A stretch of 64,000 bases of DNA from Acaudatibacter sp963835495 (GTDB taxonomy: Bacteria; Pseudomonadota; Alphaproteobacteria; Caulobacterales; Caulobacteraceae), in contig CAWIFQ010000003.1 of the NCBI GenBank assembly GCA_963835495.1, positions 1,674,001 to 1,738,000 on the forward strand, in the 5' to 3' direction. The notes under the pieces were generated by a model, which was given only the letters and a program-made list of their open reading frames with translations, did no database searches and was not told where the DNA came from. The position numbers were made by a program, and so were the translations under genes. Below, piece by piece: positions 9,231 to 17,920 of this stretch. Every line of letters starts with the position of its first letter. Within the stretch, counting starts at the first letter, position 1.

Positions 9231-9776
9231 TCAGTCAGCGGCGCCGAGCTTGGGGTATTGCCCCTTGTGGTAGAGCAAGGGCGTGGCGGTCGGGGTGTGC
9301 TCGATCCTGACCCCGCGGCCGACCACGATCAGGTGATCGCCGGCGGTGTGGATATGCTCGACCGCGCAGTCGACGAACACCGGGGCGAGATCCAACTGCG
9401 GCGCGCCGCCGGGCGCCGCGCGATAAGGGAAGGTCTCGAATCGGCCCGTCAGAGGTTCGGTCGCGAAGCGTCGCGCCACGTGCCGGCACTCATGGTCCAG
9501 GATGTTGACGCCAAAGATGCGGGCGCGCTCCAGCGCCTCGCGGATCGGGTTGGCCAGGCCGACGCAGATCAGCAGCATGGGCGGCGAAAGCGAAACGGAG
9601 CAGAAGGCGTTGATGGTCGAGCCGACCGGCTCCTCGCCATCCCAGGTGCTGACGATGGTGACGCCGGAAGGAAAGAAGCCCATCGCGGCGCGCCATTCCG
9701 CGGAGGTCGGCGCATCGCAGTCCGCTTGGTGGGACCTGGGGCCGCCCGCGCCGGTATCGTCTAGAGCACCGGCCAT
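9231..9776 (-). CDS. Flavin reductase-like FMN-binding protein
   Basis: A 181-residue protein of the HpaC/NtaB flavin reductase family, which reduces FMN or FAD with NAD(P)H and supplies it to a partner monooxygenase. Typical features are MGFFPSGVTIVST near residues 31-43, the SVSLSPPMLLICV strand and the GDHLIVVGRG segment near 146-155. It starts inside the last 16 bases of the amidohydrolase gene, so the two are translationally linked. No two-component monooxygenase lies in this operon. The LLM-family monooxygenase at 28.7 kb is one possible client, but that is speculative. Confidence 0.88.
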   Translation of the reverse strand: MAGALDDTGAGGPRSHQADCDAPTSAEWRAAMGFFPSGVTIVSTWDGEEPVGSTINAFCSVSLSPPMLLICVGLANPIREALERARIFGVNILDHECRHVARRFATEPLTGRFETFPYRAAPGGAPQLDLAPVFVDCAVEHIHTAGDHLIVVGRGVRIEHTPTATPLLYHKGQYPKLGAAD

Positions 9777-11155
9777 GACGTCCTGTTCGGCAACTGTGTC
9801 CTGGCGATAAGCGCCAGGCCGGCCTGACGCGCGTCGGCCAGCAACTTCTCTTCGTCGATCATGGTAGCGTGACCGCCGTCCAGCACCTGCGCGCCGTCGA
9901 TCCAGACGCTGTGGACGCCGCTGGGCGGCGCGCTCAGCGCCAGCTGCGCCGGCGCGTCGAACACCGGTCCCCACTCGGTCAGGTCGGTGTCGTGGAGGAC
10001 GATGTCCGCTCTCTTGCCCACCTCGAGCGAACCGATCTGGCCCTGCAGCCCGAGGCCCGCGGCGCCGTTCAGGGTCGCCATCTCCAGCATGGTCGACGGC
10101 GGGAAGATGTCCTGGTCGACGCAGGCGTCGCGAAAGACGCTGGCCATCAGGCGCGCCGACGACAGGATATCGGCGGCGATGCCGTCGGTGCCCAGCATCA
10201 CATTGACGCCGCGGTCGATCATCTCCGGATAGAAGCCGCCCTGCGACAGGCCGAACCCGCCCTGGAACGCCGCGTGCGGGCAGTGGATCGCGCTGGCGCC
10301 GGACGCCAGCAGGATCTCCAGTTCGCTGCGGTCGATCTGGGCCAGGTGGGTCAGCGCGACATTGGGGCCGAGCACGCCGAGGTCGGCCAGGTGCTCCAGC
10401 GGTCGGCGGCCGTAGTTGGCGAGGTACCAGTCGGGGTCGCCGGTGCGCGGGCTCATGTGCGCCGAGAGCGTCAGCCCATGCTGGTCGGCCAGCGCCTTCG
10501 CCGCCAGCCAGACATCGTCGGAATTGGTCGAATGGCCGACCAGCACCGGGCAGGCGGCGAGCCTGCCGCCGTTGTCCGGATAGTGCGCGATCTCGGATTC
10601 GAGCACGGCGATCGCTTCGGCCGATTTGCGCGCCTGGTCTTCCGGATTGCGCGCGCGCCCCTCGACCCACTGCCCTACCCGGCCTCGGATCCCAGTGTCG
10701 GCCAGCCCCTCCATCACGGCGTCGAGGTGCACGACGGTGCCGGCCTCGAGGAAGCAGGTCGTGCCGTAGCGCATCATCGCCAGCGCCGCGCATTGCGCCG
10801 AGATCCGCTCGTCGGCGGGCGTCTGGGCGAGGAAGATCGGGATCACCCAGCGCGACATCCGGTCGGACCAGCTGTCTTCGGGCCCGCCGCGAGCGAAGCC
10901 GCGCGTGATCGGATCGCCAGTGATGTGGATGTGGGCGTCGACGAAGCCTGGCGTCATCACGAAGCGCCGGCCATCGAGCGTGCGCCTGGCCGAGACCGTC
11001 CGCGCCAGCGCCTCGCGCTTGCCGACGGCGACGATCCTGTCCGCGGCGATCGCCAGCGCGCCGTCGGAGATGACGTGGCGCTGGTCGTTCATGGTGATGA
11101 TCGTGGCGCCTTCGATCAGCAGGTCGGCGGCGATGGGGGGAGCGAGGTCGGTCAT
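9761..11155 (-). CDS. Amidohydrolase of the chlorohydrolase/guanine-deaminase type
   Basis: A 464-residue metal-dependent hydrolase of the amidohydrolase superfamily (AtzA/TrzN/SsnA-like), which deaminates or hydrolyses ring C-X bonds. Metal-ligand motifs are visible: HIH in VDAHIHITG near residue 75, His in SAHMS, His in LTHLAQ and Asp in LGTDG. The C-terminal ISLEVGKRADIV-type sandwich region is present as IGSLEVGKRADIVLHD. It overlaps the MFS gene by ATGA, which implies coupling. Hydantoinase, amidohydrolase and transporter genes in one operon suggest breakdown of an N-heterocycle or cyclic amide. Confidence 0.88.
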   Translation of the reverse strand: MTDLAPPIAADLLIEGATIITMNDQRHVISDGALAIAADRIVAVGKREALARTVSARRTLDGRRFVMTPGFVDAHIHITGDPITRGFARGGPEDSWSDRMSRWVIPIFLAQTPADERISAQCAALAMMRYGTTCFLEAGTVVHLDAVMEGLADTGIRGRVGQWVEGRARNPEDQARKSAEAIAVLESEIAHYPDNGGRLAACPVLVGHSTNSDDVWLAAKALADQHGLTLSAHMSPRTGDPDWYLANYGRRPLEHLADLGVLGPNVALTHLAQIDRSELEILLASGASAIHCPHAAFQGGFGLSQGGFYPEMIDRGVNVMLGTDGIAADILSSARLMASVFRDACVDQDIFPPSTMLEMATLNGAAGLGLQGQIGSLEVGKRADIVLHDTDLTEWGPVFDAPAQLALSAPPSGVHSVWIDGAQVLDGGHATMIDEEKLLADARQAGLALIARTQLPNRTSWPVL

Positions 11156-12405
11156 TCGGCCGCCGCCCTGATGACGTCCGTGTCGGCGGCGCCGCCCAAC
11201 TTCGGCGGACTGAGGAACAGGGTGGCGAAGAACATCGCCACGGTGACCGCGCCGCAGAGCAGGAACATGCCCTCGAAGCTGCCCAGGGTGTCGCGCGCCC
11301 AGCCGCCGAAGGCCGGGCCCGCCGCGGCCAGCGTCGACAGCAGGCACATGATCGAGAACAGTTCGAGGTTGGCGCGCTTGCCGAAATAGGTGAGCAGCAG
11401 CATCGTCGGCGGCGTGAAGGACAGGCCGTAGCCGATCCCCACGCCGACCGAGAAGACGCTCATCAGGCCCCAGGCGCTCGCCTCGGCCAGGGCGAATTGG
11501 CCGATCGCCACCGCGCCCATGCAGACCAGCATCAGCATCTTGCTGGAAAGGCGCTCGCCCAGCCGGCCGCCGATCAGCGAGACGGCCACCCCGATCAGGG
11601 CCTCCAGGCTGAGCATCAGCGCGGCGTCGCTCTTGGCGACGTGACGCTCGATCAGGTGCTCGGTGGCGAAGGCGTGCGCGGTCGTGTTGATCAGCAGGTA
11701 GGTCGTGTAGACCCCGAGGATCACATAGAACTGCGGCGTCATCAGCGCACGGCGGACCGTCCAGTCCTTCAGGCCGACGACCATTTCTTCCGGACCGAGC
11801 TGCTCCGGCGCGCCGGTGGCGTGGGCGGCTTCGTCGTGCCGGGCCGGGGTGGCGAAGATCGCGAACGTTCCGGCGACCAGCGTCATCGCCACGTACGACC
11901 ACCAGTAAGGACGCCAGCCGCCGGTCAGCTTTTCGATCGCCACGTAGATCAGCGGGCCGGCGAACCCGCCGAGGGTGCCGATCGCGAAGTAGGCGCCCAG
12001 CGCGGTCGAGCGGTTCTTGAAGATGTCGGTCAGCACGTGCGTCGCCGGAACGGTGCTCACCAGCGAGAAGGCCAGGCCGACCAGGGTGGTCGCGGCCAGA
12101 TACATCCACACCGACTGGGTCAGGGCCATGGTCCCGAAGCCCAGCAGCATGGTCGCCATGCCCGCCGCCATCGTGCCGCGCACCCCGATCCGGCGGATCA
12201 GGATCGCCGGGAACAGGCTCCCCAGACCGCAGGCGACGCCCAGCAGGGTGTAGCCCAGGCCGGCCTGCTGCCAATTCCAATTCAGCTCCCTCACCATCGC
12301 CGGCAGGGCCACGCCCAACGAAGAAAACGCCCCGGCCGTGATCACGAAGTAGATCAGCCCGAGCGAGGCGAAGGTCAGCCAGCGGTTAAGGGGGGCATGG
12401 GGCAC
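11152..12405 (-). CDS. MFS transporter
   Basis: A 417-residue major-facilitator protein with about twelve hydrophobic segments in two halves. The intracellular loop between helices 2 and 3 is seen as RRIGVRGTM, with a long central loop around residues 195-215 carrying acidic and polar residues. It probably imports the compound processed by this operon, since it sits between the VOC gene (9 bp upstream) and the amidohydrolase (4-base overlap). It is a single-component proton-coupled carrier; substrate identity cannot be read from the sequence. Confidence 0.9.
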   Translation of the reverse strand: MPHAPLNRWLTFASLGLIYFVITAGAFSSLGVALPAMVRELNWNWQQAGLGYTLLGVACGLGSLFPAILIRRIGVRGTMAAGMATMLLGFGTMALTQSVWMYLAATTLVGLAFSLVSTVPATHVLTDIFKNRSTALGAYFAIGTLGGFAGPLIYVAIEKLTGGWRPYWWSYVAMTLVAGTFAIFATPARHDEAAHATGAPEQLGPEEMVVGLKDWTVRRALMTPQFYVILGVYTTYLLINTTAHAFATEHLIERHVAKSDAALMLSLEALIGVAVSLIGGRLGERLSSKMLMLVCMGAVAIGQFALAEASAWGLMSVFSVGVGIGYGLSFTPPTMLLLTYFGKRANLELFSIMCLLSTLAAAGPAFGGWARDTLGSFEGMFLLCGAVTVAMFFATLFLSPPKLGGAADTDVIRAAAE

Positions 12406-12414
12406 GGAGGGCGG

Positions 12415-12909
12415 CTATTCGCGCGTGTAGTTGTCGGGGATCTTGGGATCGGGACCCGCCTTGCCCCACAGCACGATCTCGTTGCCCCAGGGGTCGCGGA
12501 AGGCGTGGTTGAAGCCGTTGAATTCCTTCCAATAATGATTGCGCCACAACTCGGTCGCGCCGCGCTCGATCGCCTTGGCCAGGATGTCCTCGTAGGACTG
12601 GCCGTCGCCGACCAGGATCCAGACCCGCGCCTTGCGGCCCTCGCCGGCCAGGGTGCGCGGCTCGACCCCGTCCGGGTTCGGATGCGGCCGGGCGTTGGCG
12701 GCGTCGAAGATGCCGAGGTGCAGGTTGCCGATCTGGCTCTCCGAGCCGTCGGGATTGGGGAAGTTGCCGCCGGGCACCATGCGGTGGAACACGCCGTAGG
12801 GCCGGTCGTCGTCGCGCCAGCCGAACACCTCGGCGTAGAACTTGCCGGCGGCGGCGGGATCGTCGGACGCCAGGTCGACGAAGATCAGGGTGTTGGGAGT
12901 CGTGGTCAT
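12415..12909 (-). CDS. VOC-family protein
   Basis: A 164-residue glyoxalase/bleomycin-resistance/dioxygenase-fold protein. The first module is LIFVDLASDDPAAAGKFYAEVFGW at the N terminus, and a second module ends in FRDPWGNEIVLWGK. It lies 19 bp after the cupin gene and 9 bp before the MFS gene in a tightly packed operon. The family covers lactoylglutathione lyases, extradiol dioxygenases and epimerases. The unusual length between modules and weakly defined metal ligands prevent a firm reaction assignment. Confidence 0.82.
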   Translation of the reverse strand: MTTTPNTLIFVDLASDDPAAAGKFYAEVFGWRDDDRPYGVFHRMVPGGNFPNPDGSESQIGNLHLGIFDAANARPHPNPDGVEPRTLAGEGRKARVWILVGDGQSYEDILAKAIERGATELWRNHYWKEFNGFNHAFRDPWGNEIVLWGKAGPDPKIPDNYTRE

Positions 12910-12928
12910 CGGCGTTCCTCGCAGCTTC

Positions 12929-13264
12929 TCAGTTGGCGTATTCGGCGCGCTTGGGGGTGAAGACGTCCAGGTTCAGCACCGGCTCGTCGCCCACCACCAC
13001 GCCCCAGTGGCGCGCATTCGGCGGCACCACCAGGAGGCCGCCGGCGCCGAGGCGGGTGACCGTCTCCCCGATGTGGAAGTCGATCTGCCCCGCGAGGATG
13101 TAGACGATCTGCTCGTGCGGATGGTCGTGCGGCCGCGGCTCGTGGCCGGGCTGCAGCCGGTTGAGCGACACCGTCGCGCCCTCGCCGGAGAACGCCTTGC
13201 GCTCGACGCCTTCGCGCACCGGCTCCCAAGGCGCCGCATTCCAGTCGATCGAATGTATGTTCAT
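12929..13264 (-). CDS. Cupin-domain protein
   Basis: A 111-residue single-cupin protein. Cupin motif 1 is present as HDHPHEQIVYILAG and motif 2 as PPNARHWG, giving the two-His, Glu and His metal-binding pattern. The ATG at 13262-13264 has AAGGCGGA a few bases upstream and lies 13 bp after the hyuB stop, so I prefer it to a start nine codons earlier. Small cupins in hydantoinase operons act as isomerases or dioxygenases, or are uncharacterised; no specific reaction is claimed. Confidence 0.85.
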   Translation of the reverse strand: MNIHSIDWNAAPWEPVREGVERKAFSGEGATVSLNRLQPGHEPRPHDHPHEQIVYILAGQIDFHIGETVTRLGAGGLLVVPPNARHWGVVVGDEPVLNLDVFTPKRAEYAN

Positions 13265-13277
13265 TGCGGGTCCGCCT

Positions 13278-14838
13278 TCAGATCGCGCCATAGCCGCCGC
13301 CGCCGGGGGTCTCCAGCACCACCACGTCGCCTGGCTGCATCATCATCTTCTTGCCTTCCGACATCGGCTTTCCGTTGACCGTAAAACGTCCAGCCTCGCC
13401 GTTGTCGCCGCCGTCAAGCCCTTCCGGCCCCTCGTCGAGCCGGCTTGGCACCGCATTCAGCAGCCAGGGCTGGTCGGTGCGCATGTGGAAGCCGATGATC
13501 TGGCCGTCGCCGCCGATCGAACGGCCCTTGCCGCCGGAGCCGAGACGCAGTTCGCGCCGGTCGAACACGATCGGCATCGAGGCTTCCAGGATCTCGACCG
13601 GCACCGCCGCCACGCCGGTCGGATAGCAGGTGGCGCTGGGTCCGGGCTTGGTCAACCGCGCGCCCATCCCGCCGGAATAGTTGAACATCGACGAGGTGAA
13701 CGCCTCGCCGTTGGCGCGCTTGCCCTGGATCTGCACGGTCCAGACCGCGCCCGAGCCTTCGGCCAGCACCCGGTCGGGCATCACCTGGTGCAGCGCCTTG
13801 AGGATCGGCATCGGCACGAACATGCCGACCACGTGGCGGGCGTTCACCGAGACGGGGTACTGCGGCGTTGACGATCGAGCCCTTCGGCGCGACGACCTTG
13901 ATCGGCGCCAGCGAGCCCTGGTTGTTGGGCTGCTCGGGATTGAGGCAGCTGCGCACGGCGAAGGTCGAATAGGCGTGGGTGTAGTTCATCACCACGTTGA
14001 TGCCCATCGGACTGGCGCCGGAGCTGCCGTCGAAGTCGATGGTCACCTCGCCCGCCTGGTTGTCGATCGTCACCGCCGCCTTCAGCGTGATGACGTCGCC
14101 GCCGGGCACGTCGAAGCGGCTCTCGCCGTGCCAGGTGCCGGCCGGCAGCGCGCGGATCGCCTTGCGCGTCGCCGCCTCGGAGCGGCCGATGATCTCGTCG
14201 GACACCGCCTCGATATCGTCCAGACCCTGGCGTTTGCAGAGCGCGATCAGCCGCTCGCCGCCGGCCCGGCCGCTGGAAACCTGCGCCGAGAGGTCGCCGA
14301 ACACGTGATCGGGGGTGCGGACGTTGCTGCGGATGATGTCGTGCAGCGTCGCGTTGGGCTTGCCCGCCTCGTAGAACTTCAGCGGCGGGATCCAGAGGCC
14401 TTCCTCGTGGATGTCGCGGGCCCCGGCGCCGATGCCGTAGCCGCCGATGTCGGTGTGGTGGATGGTCGAGCCGATGTAGCCGATCAGCCGCTCGTCCCAG
14501 AACACCGGACAGAGCACCGTGATGTCGAAGAAGTGCCCCGCCGACATCCAGGGATCGTTGGTGATGATGATGTCGCCAGGGACCAGCTGGTTGTGGAACA
14601 GGTTGGCCAGGGTCTGGCCGGCCGCGGCGAGCGAGTTGATGTGGCCGGGCGTGCCGGTGTTGGCTTGCGCCACCATGCGGCCGCGGGCGTCGAACAGGCC
14701 GCTGGCCAGGTCGCCGGCCTCGCGCACGATCGGCGAAAAGGCGATCCGCTGCAGCGCCTTGGCCTGCTCGCTGACGATGCCGATCAGGTTCGACCAGAGG
14801 ATTTCGAGCTCGATACCGTCCATCTCAGTCGCTCCCAT
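13278..14838 (-). pseudogene. hyuB: Hydantoinase/oxoprolinase subunit B, one frameshift
   Basis: About 520 residues of the HyuB/5-oxoprolinase B family, the partner of HyuA in ATP-dependent opening of hydantoins, 5-oxoproline or related lactams. The N-terminal part carries the family signature GDIIITNDPWMSAGHFFDI and TIHHTDIGG. The C-terminal part carries SGGMGAR and ends in TPGGGGYG. The frame changes near 13861-13868 (GCGGCG run), consistent with one inserted base. Three possible starts (GTG, ATG, ATG) arise from the repeated junction upstream; the middle ATG is used here. Nothing else is damaged, so a consensus error is possible. Confidence 0.85.
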
Positions 14839-14865
14839 CTCAGTCGCTCCCACCTCAGTCGCTCT
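14821..14865 (-). repeat. Three tandem 15-bp copies at the hyuA-hyuB junction
   Basis: Read on the minus strand, the unit AGCGACTGAGATGGG occurs three times (the first with GTG for ATG). Each copy contains the TGA that ends hyuA and an ATG/GTG that can start hyuB. The array therefore multiplies the stop-start coupling site and adds the in-frame peptide GATEM per copy to the hyuB N terminus. It looks like replication slippage. Confidence 0.85.
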
Positions 14866-16939
14866 CCGGCTCGTCCATCCGCGTGGCGGTGATGCAGCCG
14901 ATATCGTCCACCACCGCGCGCCAACCTGGCGGCAGCACGATGGTCGTCTCGCGCTCCTCGATCACCGCCGGGCCGTTCAGGCTCTGGCCGCGGGTCAGGC
15001 TGGCGCGGTCGTAGACCGGCGCCGGACCGGCCTTGGCCCAGAGCGGCGTCTCGAGCGTCCGCTTCGGAACGCCCGGAGCGCCCGACGCCACCAGGGTTTC
15101 CTGACCGCGATCCTCGGGACCCTGGGCGGTGAGCCGCCAGCTCACCACCTCGATCGGCACGTGCGAGGGGTTGACGCCGTACTGGGCGAAGTAGGCGTCC
15201 TCGAACGTGCGCCGCACCGCCTCGGCGTCGCGGCCAAGCGAGGGGTCGTTGTCGAAGGTGACGCGTGACTTCGTTCTGCTGGCCGAAGTAGCGCAGGTCG
15301 GCGCCGACGCTGAGGCGCATCTGGTCCGGCGCCGCGCCAGCCTCGGCCAGGGCAGCCTTCGCCTCGACGGTCATCTCCGCGATCAGGCGGCGCGACCTCG
15401 TCCCAGTTCAGCGTTTCCAGCGGGCTGAGCGCACTGCGGACCAGGTCGAGCCGCACCGGCGTCACCAGCGCACCGAACGCCGAGAGCACGCTGGCCTGCG
15501 GCGGGAAGATCACCGCCACGCTCTGCAGCAGCTCGCCGACGGCGCAGGCGTGCACCGGCCCGGCGCCGCCGAACGCCAGCAGCGGCAGCCCGCGGTGGTC
15601 GACGCCGCGATCGGTGGCGTGCGCCCTCGCCGCCCCGGCCATCGCCTCGGCGACCACGCGGTAGATGCCGGCGGCGGCCTGCGATCGGCTCACGCCGAGC
15701 GAGGCCGCCAGGCGATCGATCGCCGCCTCGGCCGCCGGCTTGTCGAGCGGCATGTCGCCGCCCAGGAAGTTGTCCGCGTCGAGCAGACCCAGCACCAGGT
15801 CGGCGTCGGTCACGGTCGGCTGTCGGCCGCCGCGGCCGTAGCAGGCCGGCCCCGGCTCCGAGCCGGCGCTCTGCGGCCCGACCTTGAGCAGGCCGAGGTC
15901 GTCGACATAGGCGATGCTGCCGCCGCCGGCGCCGATCTCGATCATGTCGATCGACGGGATGGTCAGCGGCATGCCGCTGCCCTCGCAGAAGCGGTACTTG
16001 CGGTCGACCTCGAAGCTGCCGGTGACCAGCGGCTTGCGGTTCTCGATCAGGCAGGCCTTGGCGGTGGTGCCGCCCATGTCGAACGAGAGCAGGCGATCGA
16101 GGCCCAGCCGCTCGGCGTAGAAGGCCGCGGCCAGCGCGCCGGCCGCGGGGCCGCTCTCGATCATCCGCACCGGATTGCGCCCGGCGATCTCGGCGCCGAT
16201 CACGCCGCCGCTGCTGAGCATGATCAGCGGCCGGTTCGGCATGCGGGCTTCGGCGAGCCCGGCGGCCAGGCCGCGCAGATAGGGCTCGGTGATCGGCGTG
16301 GTGTAGGCGTTGATCGCGGTGGTCGAGGCGCGCGGATATTCGCGGATCTGCGGCGCGATCACCGACGAGAGCGACAGGTAGATATCGGGGACCTGCTCCC
16401 GCAGCACCTGGGCGATGGCCTGCTCGTTGGCCCCGTTGCGGAACGCAGTTGATCAGGCAGATGGCGACCGAAGTGACGCCAGCGGCGCGCAACTGCGGGA
16501 TCAGCGCTTCGACCTCGGCGGCGTCGACTTGGCGCAGCACCTCGCCGTCGGCCAGCATCCGCTCGTCGACCTCGAAGGTCAGCTCGCGCGGGATCAGCGG
16601 GGCGGCGAACTCGATCTGCGGGTCGTACATCTCGTAGCGATGCTCGTTGCGGATCGGCAGCACGTCGCGGAAGCCCTTGGTGGTGATCAGCGCCGTGGGC
16701 TGGCCCTTGCGCTCGATCAGGGCGTTGGTGACCACCGTGGTCGCGTGCACCACCACACCGTCGACCGCGTCCGCCGTGATGCCGGCCTTCGCCAAAGTGA
16801 GATCCACGCTGCGGAAGAAGCCCTCCAGCAAGTCGTGGTGGGTGGTGAGCGTCTTGTCGACGAACAGCGAGCCATCGGAGCCGCGCAGCACCGCGTCGGT
16901 GAAGGTGCCGCCGATGTCGACCGCGAGGGAGTAGCTCAT
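14855..16939 (-). pseudogene. hyuA: Hydantoinase/oxoprolinase subunit A, three frameshifts
   Basis: About 690 residues of the HyuA/5-oxoprolinase A family with an actin-like ATPase core. The N-terminal phosphate-binding signature is VDIGGTFTDAVL and a second nucleotide motif is LSFDMGGTTAKACLI. The glycine-rich GAGGGSIAYVD is also present. The frame changes near 16445, 15390 and 15266, each consistent with one inserted base. All three parts otherwise retain full homology and no segment is missing. The ATG overlaps the IclR stop (ATGA). Either the gene is newly broken or the consensus is poor here. If intact, it would pair with hyuB for ATP-driven ring opening of a cyclic amide. Confidence 0.85.
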
Positions 16940-17733
16940 GCCCGCGGCCCCCAGCCCAGGTTGCGTGAGGCGGCCTCGGCGGCGCCGGTCACCAGCGCGA
17001 GTTGCTCCGGCGATGGAACCTCCGGAATGGCCTGGGTCGCGCCGACCAGCGCGATCGCGCCGCGCCAGTCGCCGTTGTGATCGAACACCGGCGCGGCCAG
17101 GGCGTTGACCCCGATCTGGACCGCGTCCACCGCCGTCGCCCAGCCCTGGCGGCGCACCTGCGCTACGCTAGCGCGGACCGCGGCGGGGTCGGTGACAGTG
17201 CGGTCGGTCCAGGCCGTTAGCGGCGCGGCCAGCACGCGCTCGACCAGGTCCGGCGGGCCATAGGCCAGGGCGATCAGGCCGTGAGCGGAAGCGTGGAAGT
17301 CGAGCCGGGCGCCGGGGCGGACCGTGAACTCGATCAGCGTGCGGCCCTGCAGCATCTCGACCACCGTCACCGCGCCTTCGATCAGCGTCGTCGCGGTCAC
17401 GGCGAGGCCTGTCGCCTCGCGCAAAGCTCCCATCTGCGGCCGGATGGCGTGGACGATGTCGAAGCGGTCGCGCACCGCTTCGCCAAGCGCCAGCACCTTG
17501 ACCCCGACTTCGTAGCCCTCGCTGCGCGGGTCCTGGCAGGCGTAGCCGCGCTGGACGAGCGCCCGCAGATGGCGGTGGGCGCGGGGCCGAGTGATGCCAA
17601 GCTCCCGGGCCACGTCGCTGACGCCGCGCGGCTCGCGCGACCGGGCCAGCAGTTCCAGCAGGCGCAGGATGAGGTCGACGGACTCGAGATCCGATCCGCC
17701 GGCGGTTTGAGGTCGGTCCAGGATGTCGAGCAA
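16936..17733 (-). CDS. IclR-family transcriptional regulator
   Basis: A 265-residue regulator. The winged helix-turn-helix spans residues 15-75 (LLELLARSREPRGVSDVAREL, then GITRPRAHRHLRALV). The C-terminal IclR effector-binding domain follows, with motifs GLAVTATTLIEG, FHASAHGLIALAYG and APVFDHNGDWRGAIALVG. It is the first gene of the hydantoinase operon and overlaps hyuA by ATGA, so it probably senses the operon's substrate and controls its own transcript. The start is a TTG and is uncertain, because no ATG or GTG precedes the domain. Confidence 0.88.
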   Translation of the reverse strand: MLDILDRPQTAGGSDLESVDLILRLLELLARSREPRGVSDVARELGITRPRAHRHLRALVQRGYACQDPRSEGYEVGVKVLALGEAVRDRFDIVHAIRPQMGALREATGLAVTATTLIEGAVTVVEMLQGRTLIEFTVRPGARLDFHASAHGLIALAYGPPDLVERVLAAPLTAWTDRTVTDPAAVRASVAQVRRQGWATAVDAVQIGVNALAAPVFDHNGDWRGAIALVGATQAIPEVPSPEQLALVTGAAEAASRNLGWGPRA

Positions 17734-17850
17734 GTTGTTACGCTGACCGGAATAGGGATACGATGAGTGAAATTACCGCCACGCGGCGCGGCGCCTGTCA
17801 AGCGGTTCGGGCTGGTTTTGTCGAGAACTCGCCAATGACCCAGATTGCCG

Positions 17851-17912
17851 GCAACCCATGAACACCATCGGCTGTCGCGCTCATGGGTAGCCGGGACAAG
17901 CCCGGCTATGAC
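17851..17912. repeat. REP-like double hairpin
   Basis: Two adjoining inverted repeats lie in the gap between the IclR and AraC genes. One pairs CCCATGA (17855-17861) with TCATGGG (17881-17887). The other pairs TAGCCGGG (17888-17895) with CCCGGCTA (17901-17908) around a 5-base loop. On the minus strand it translates as VIAGLVPATH, a peptide familiar to me as spurious annotation of intergenic repeats in alphaproteobacteria. It is probably a dispersed palindromic element and may act as a terminator. Confidence 0.65.
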
Positions 17913-17920
17913 GTGAAGGG

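Noticed and set aside
9777..10793. Long in-frame extension of the flavin reductase into the amidohydrolase gene
   Set aside because: The extra residues are Arg/Gly/Ala-rich shadow sequence. The ATG at 9776 begins the conserved domain.
11156..12280. Fusion of the amidohydrolase to an upstream open frame
   Set aside because: The upstream part is antisense-quality sequence within the MFS gene. An ATGA overlap marks the real start.
14821..14865. CRISPR-like short tandem repeat
   Set aside because: The units are directly adjacent, without spacers, and lie at a gene junction. No cas genes are present.
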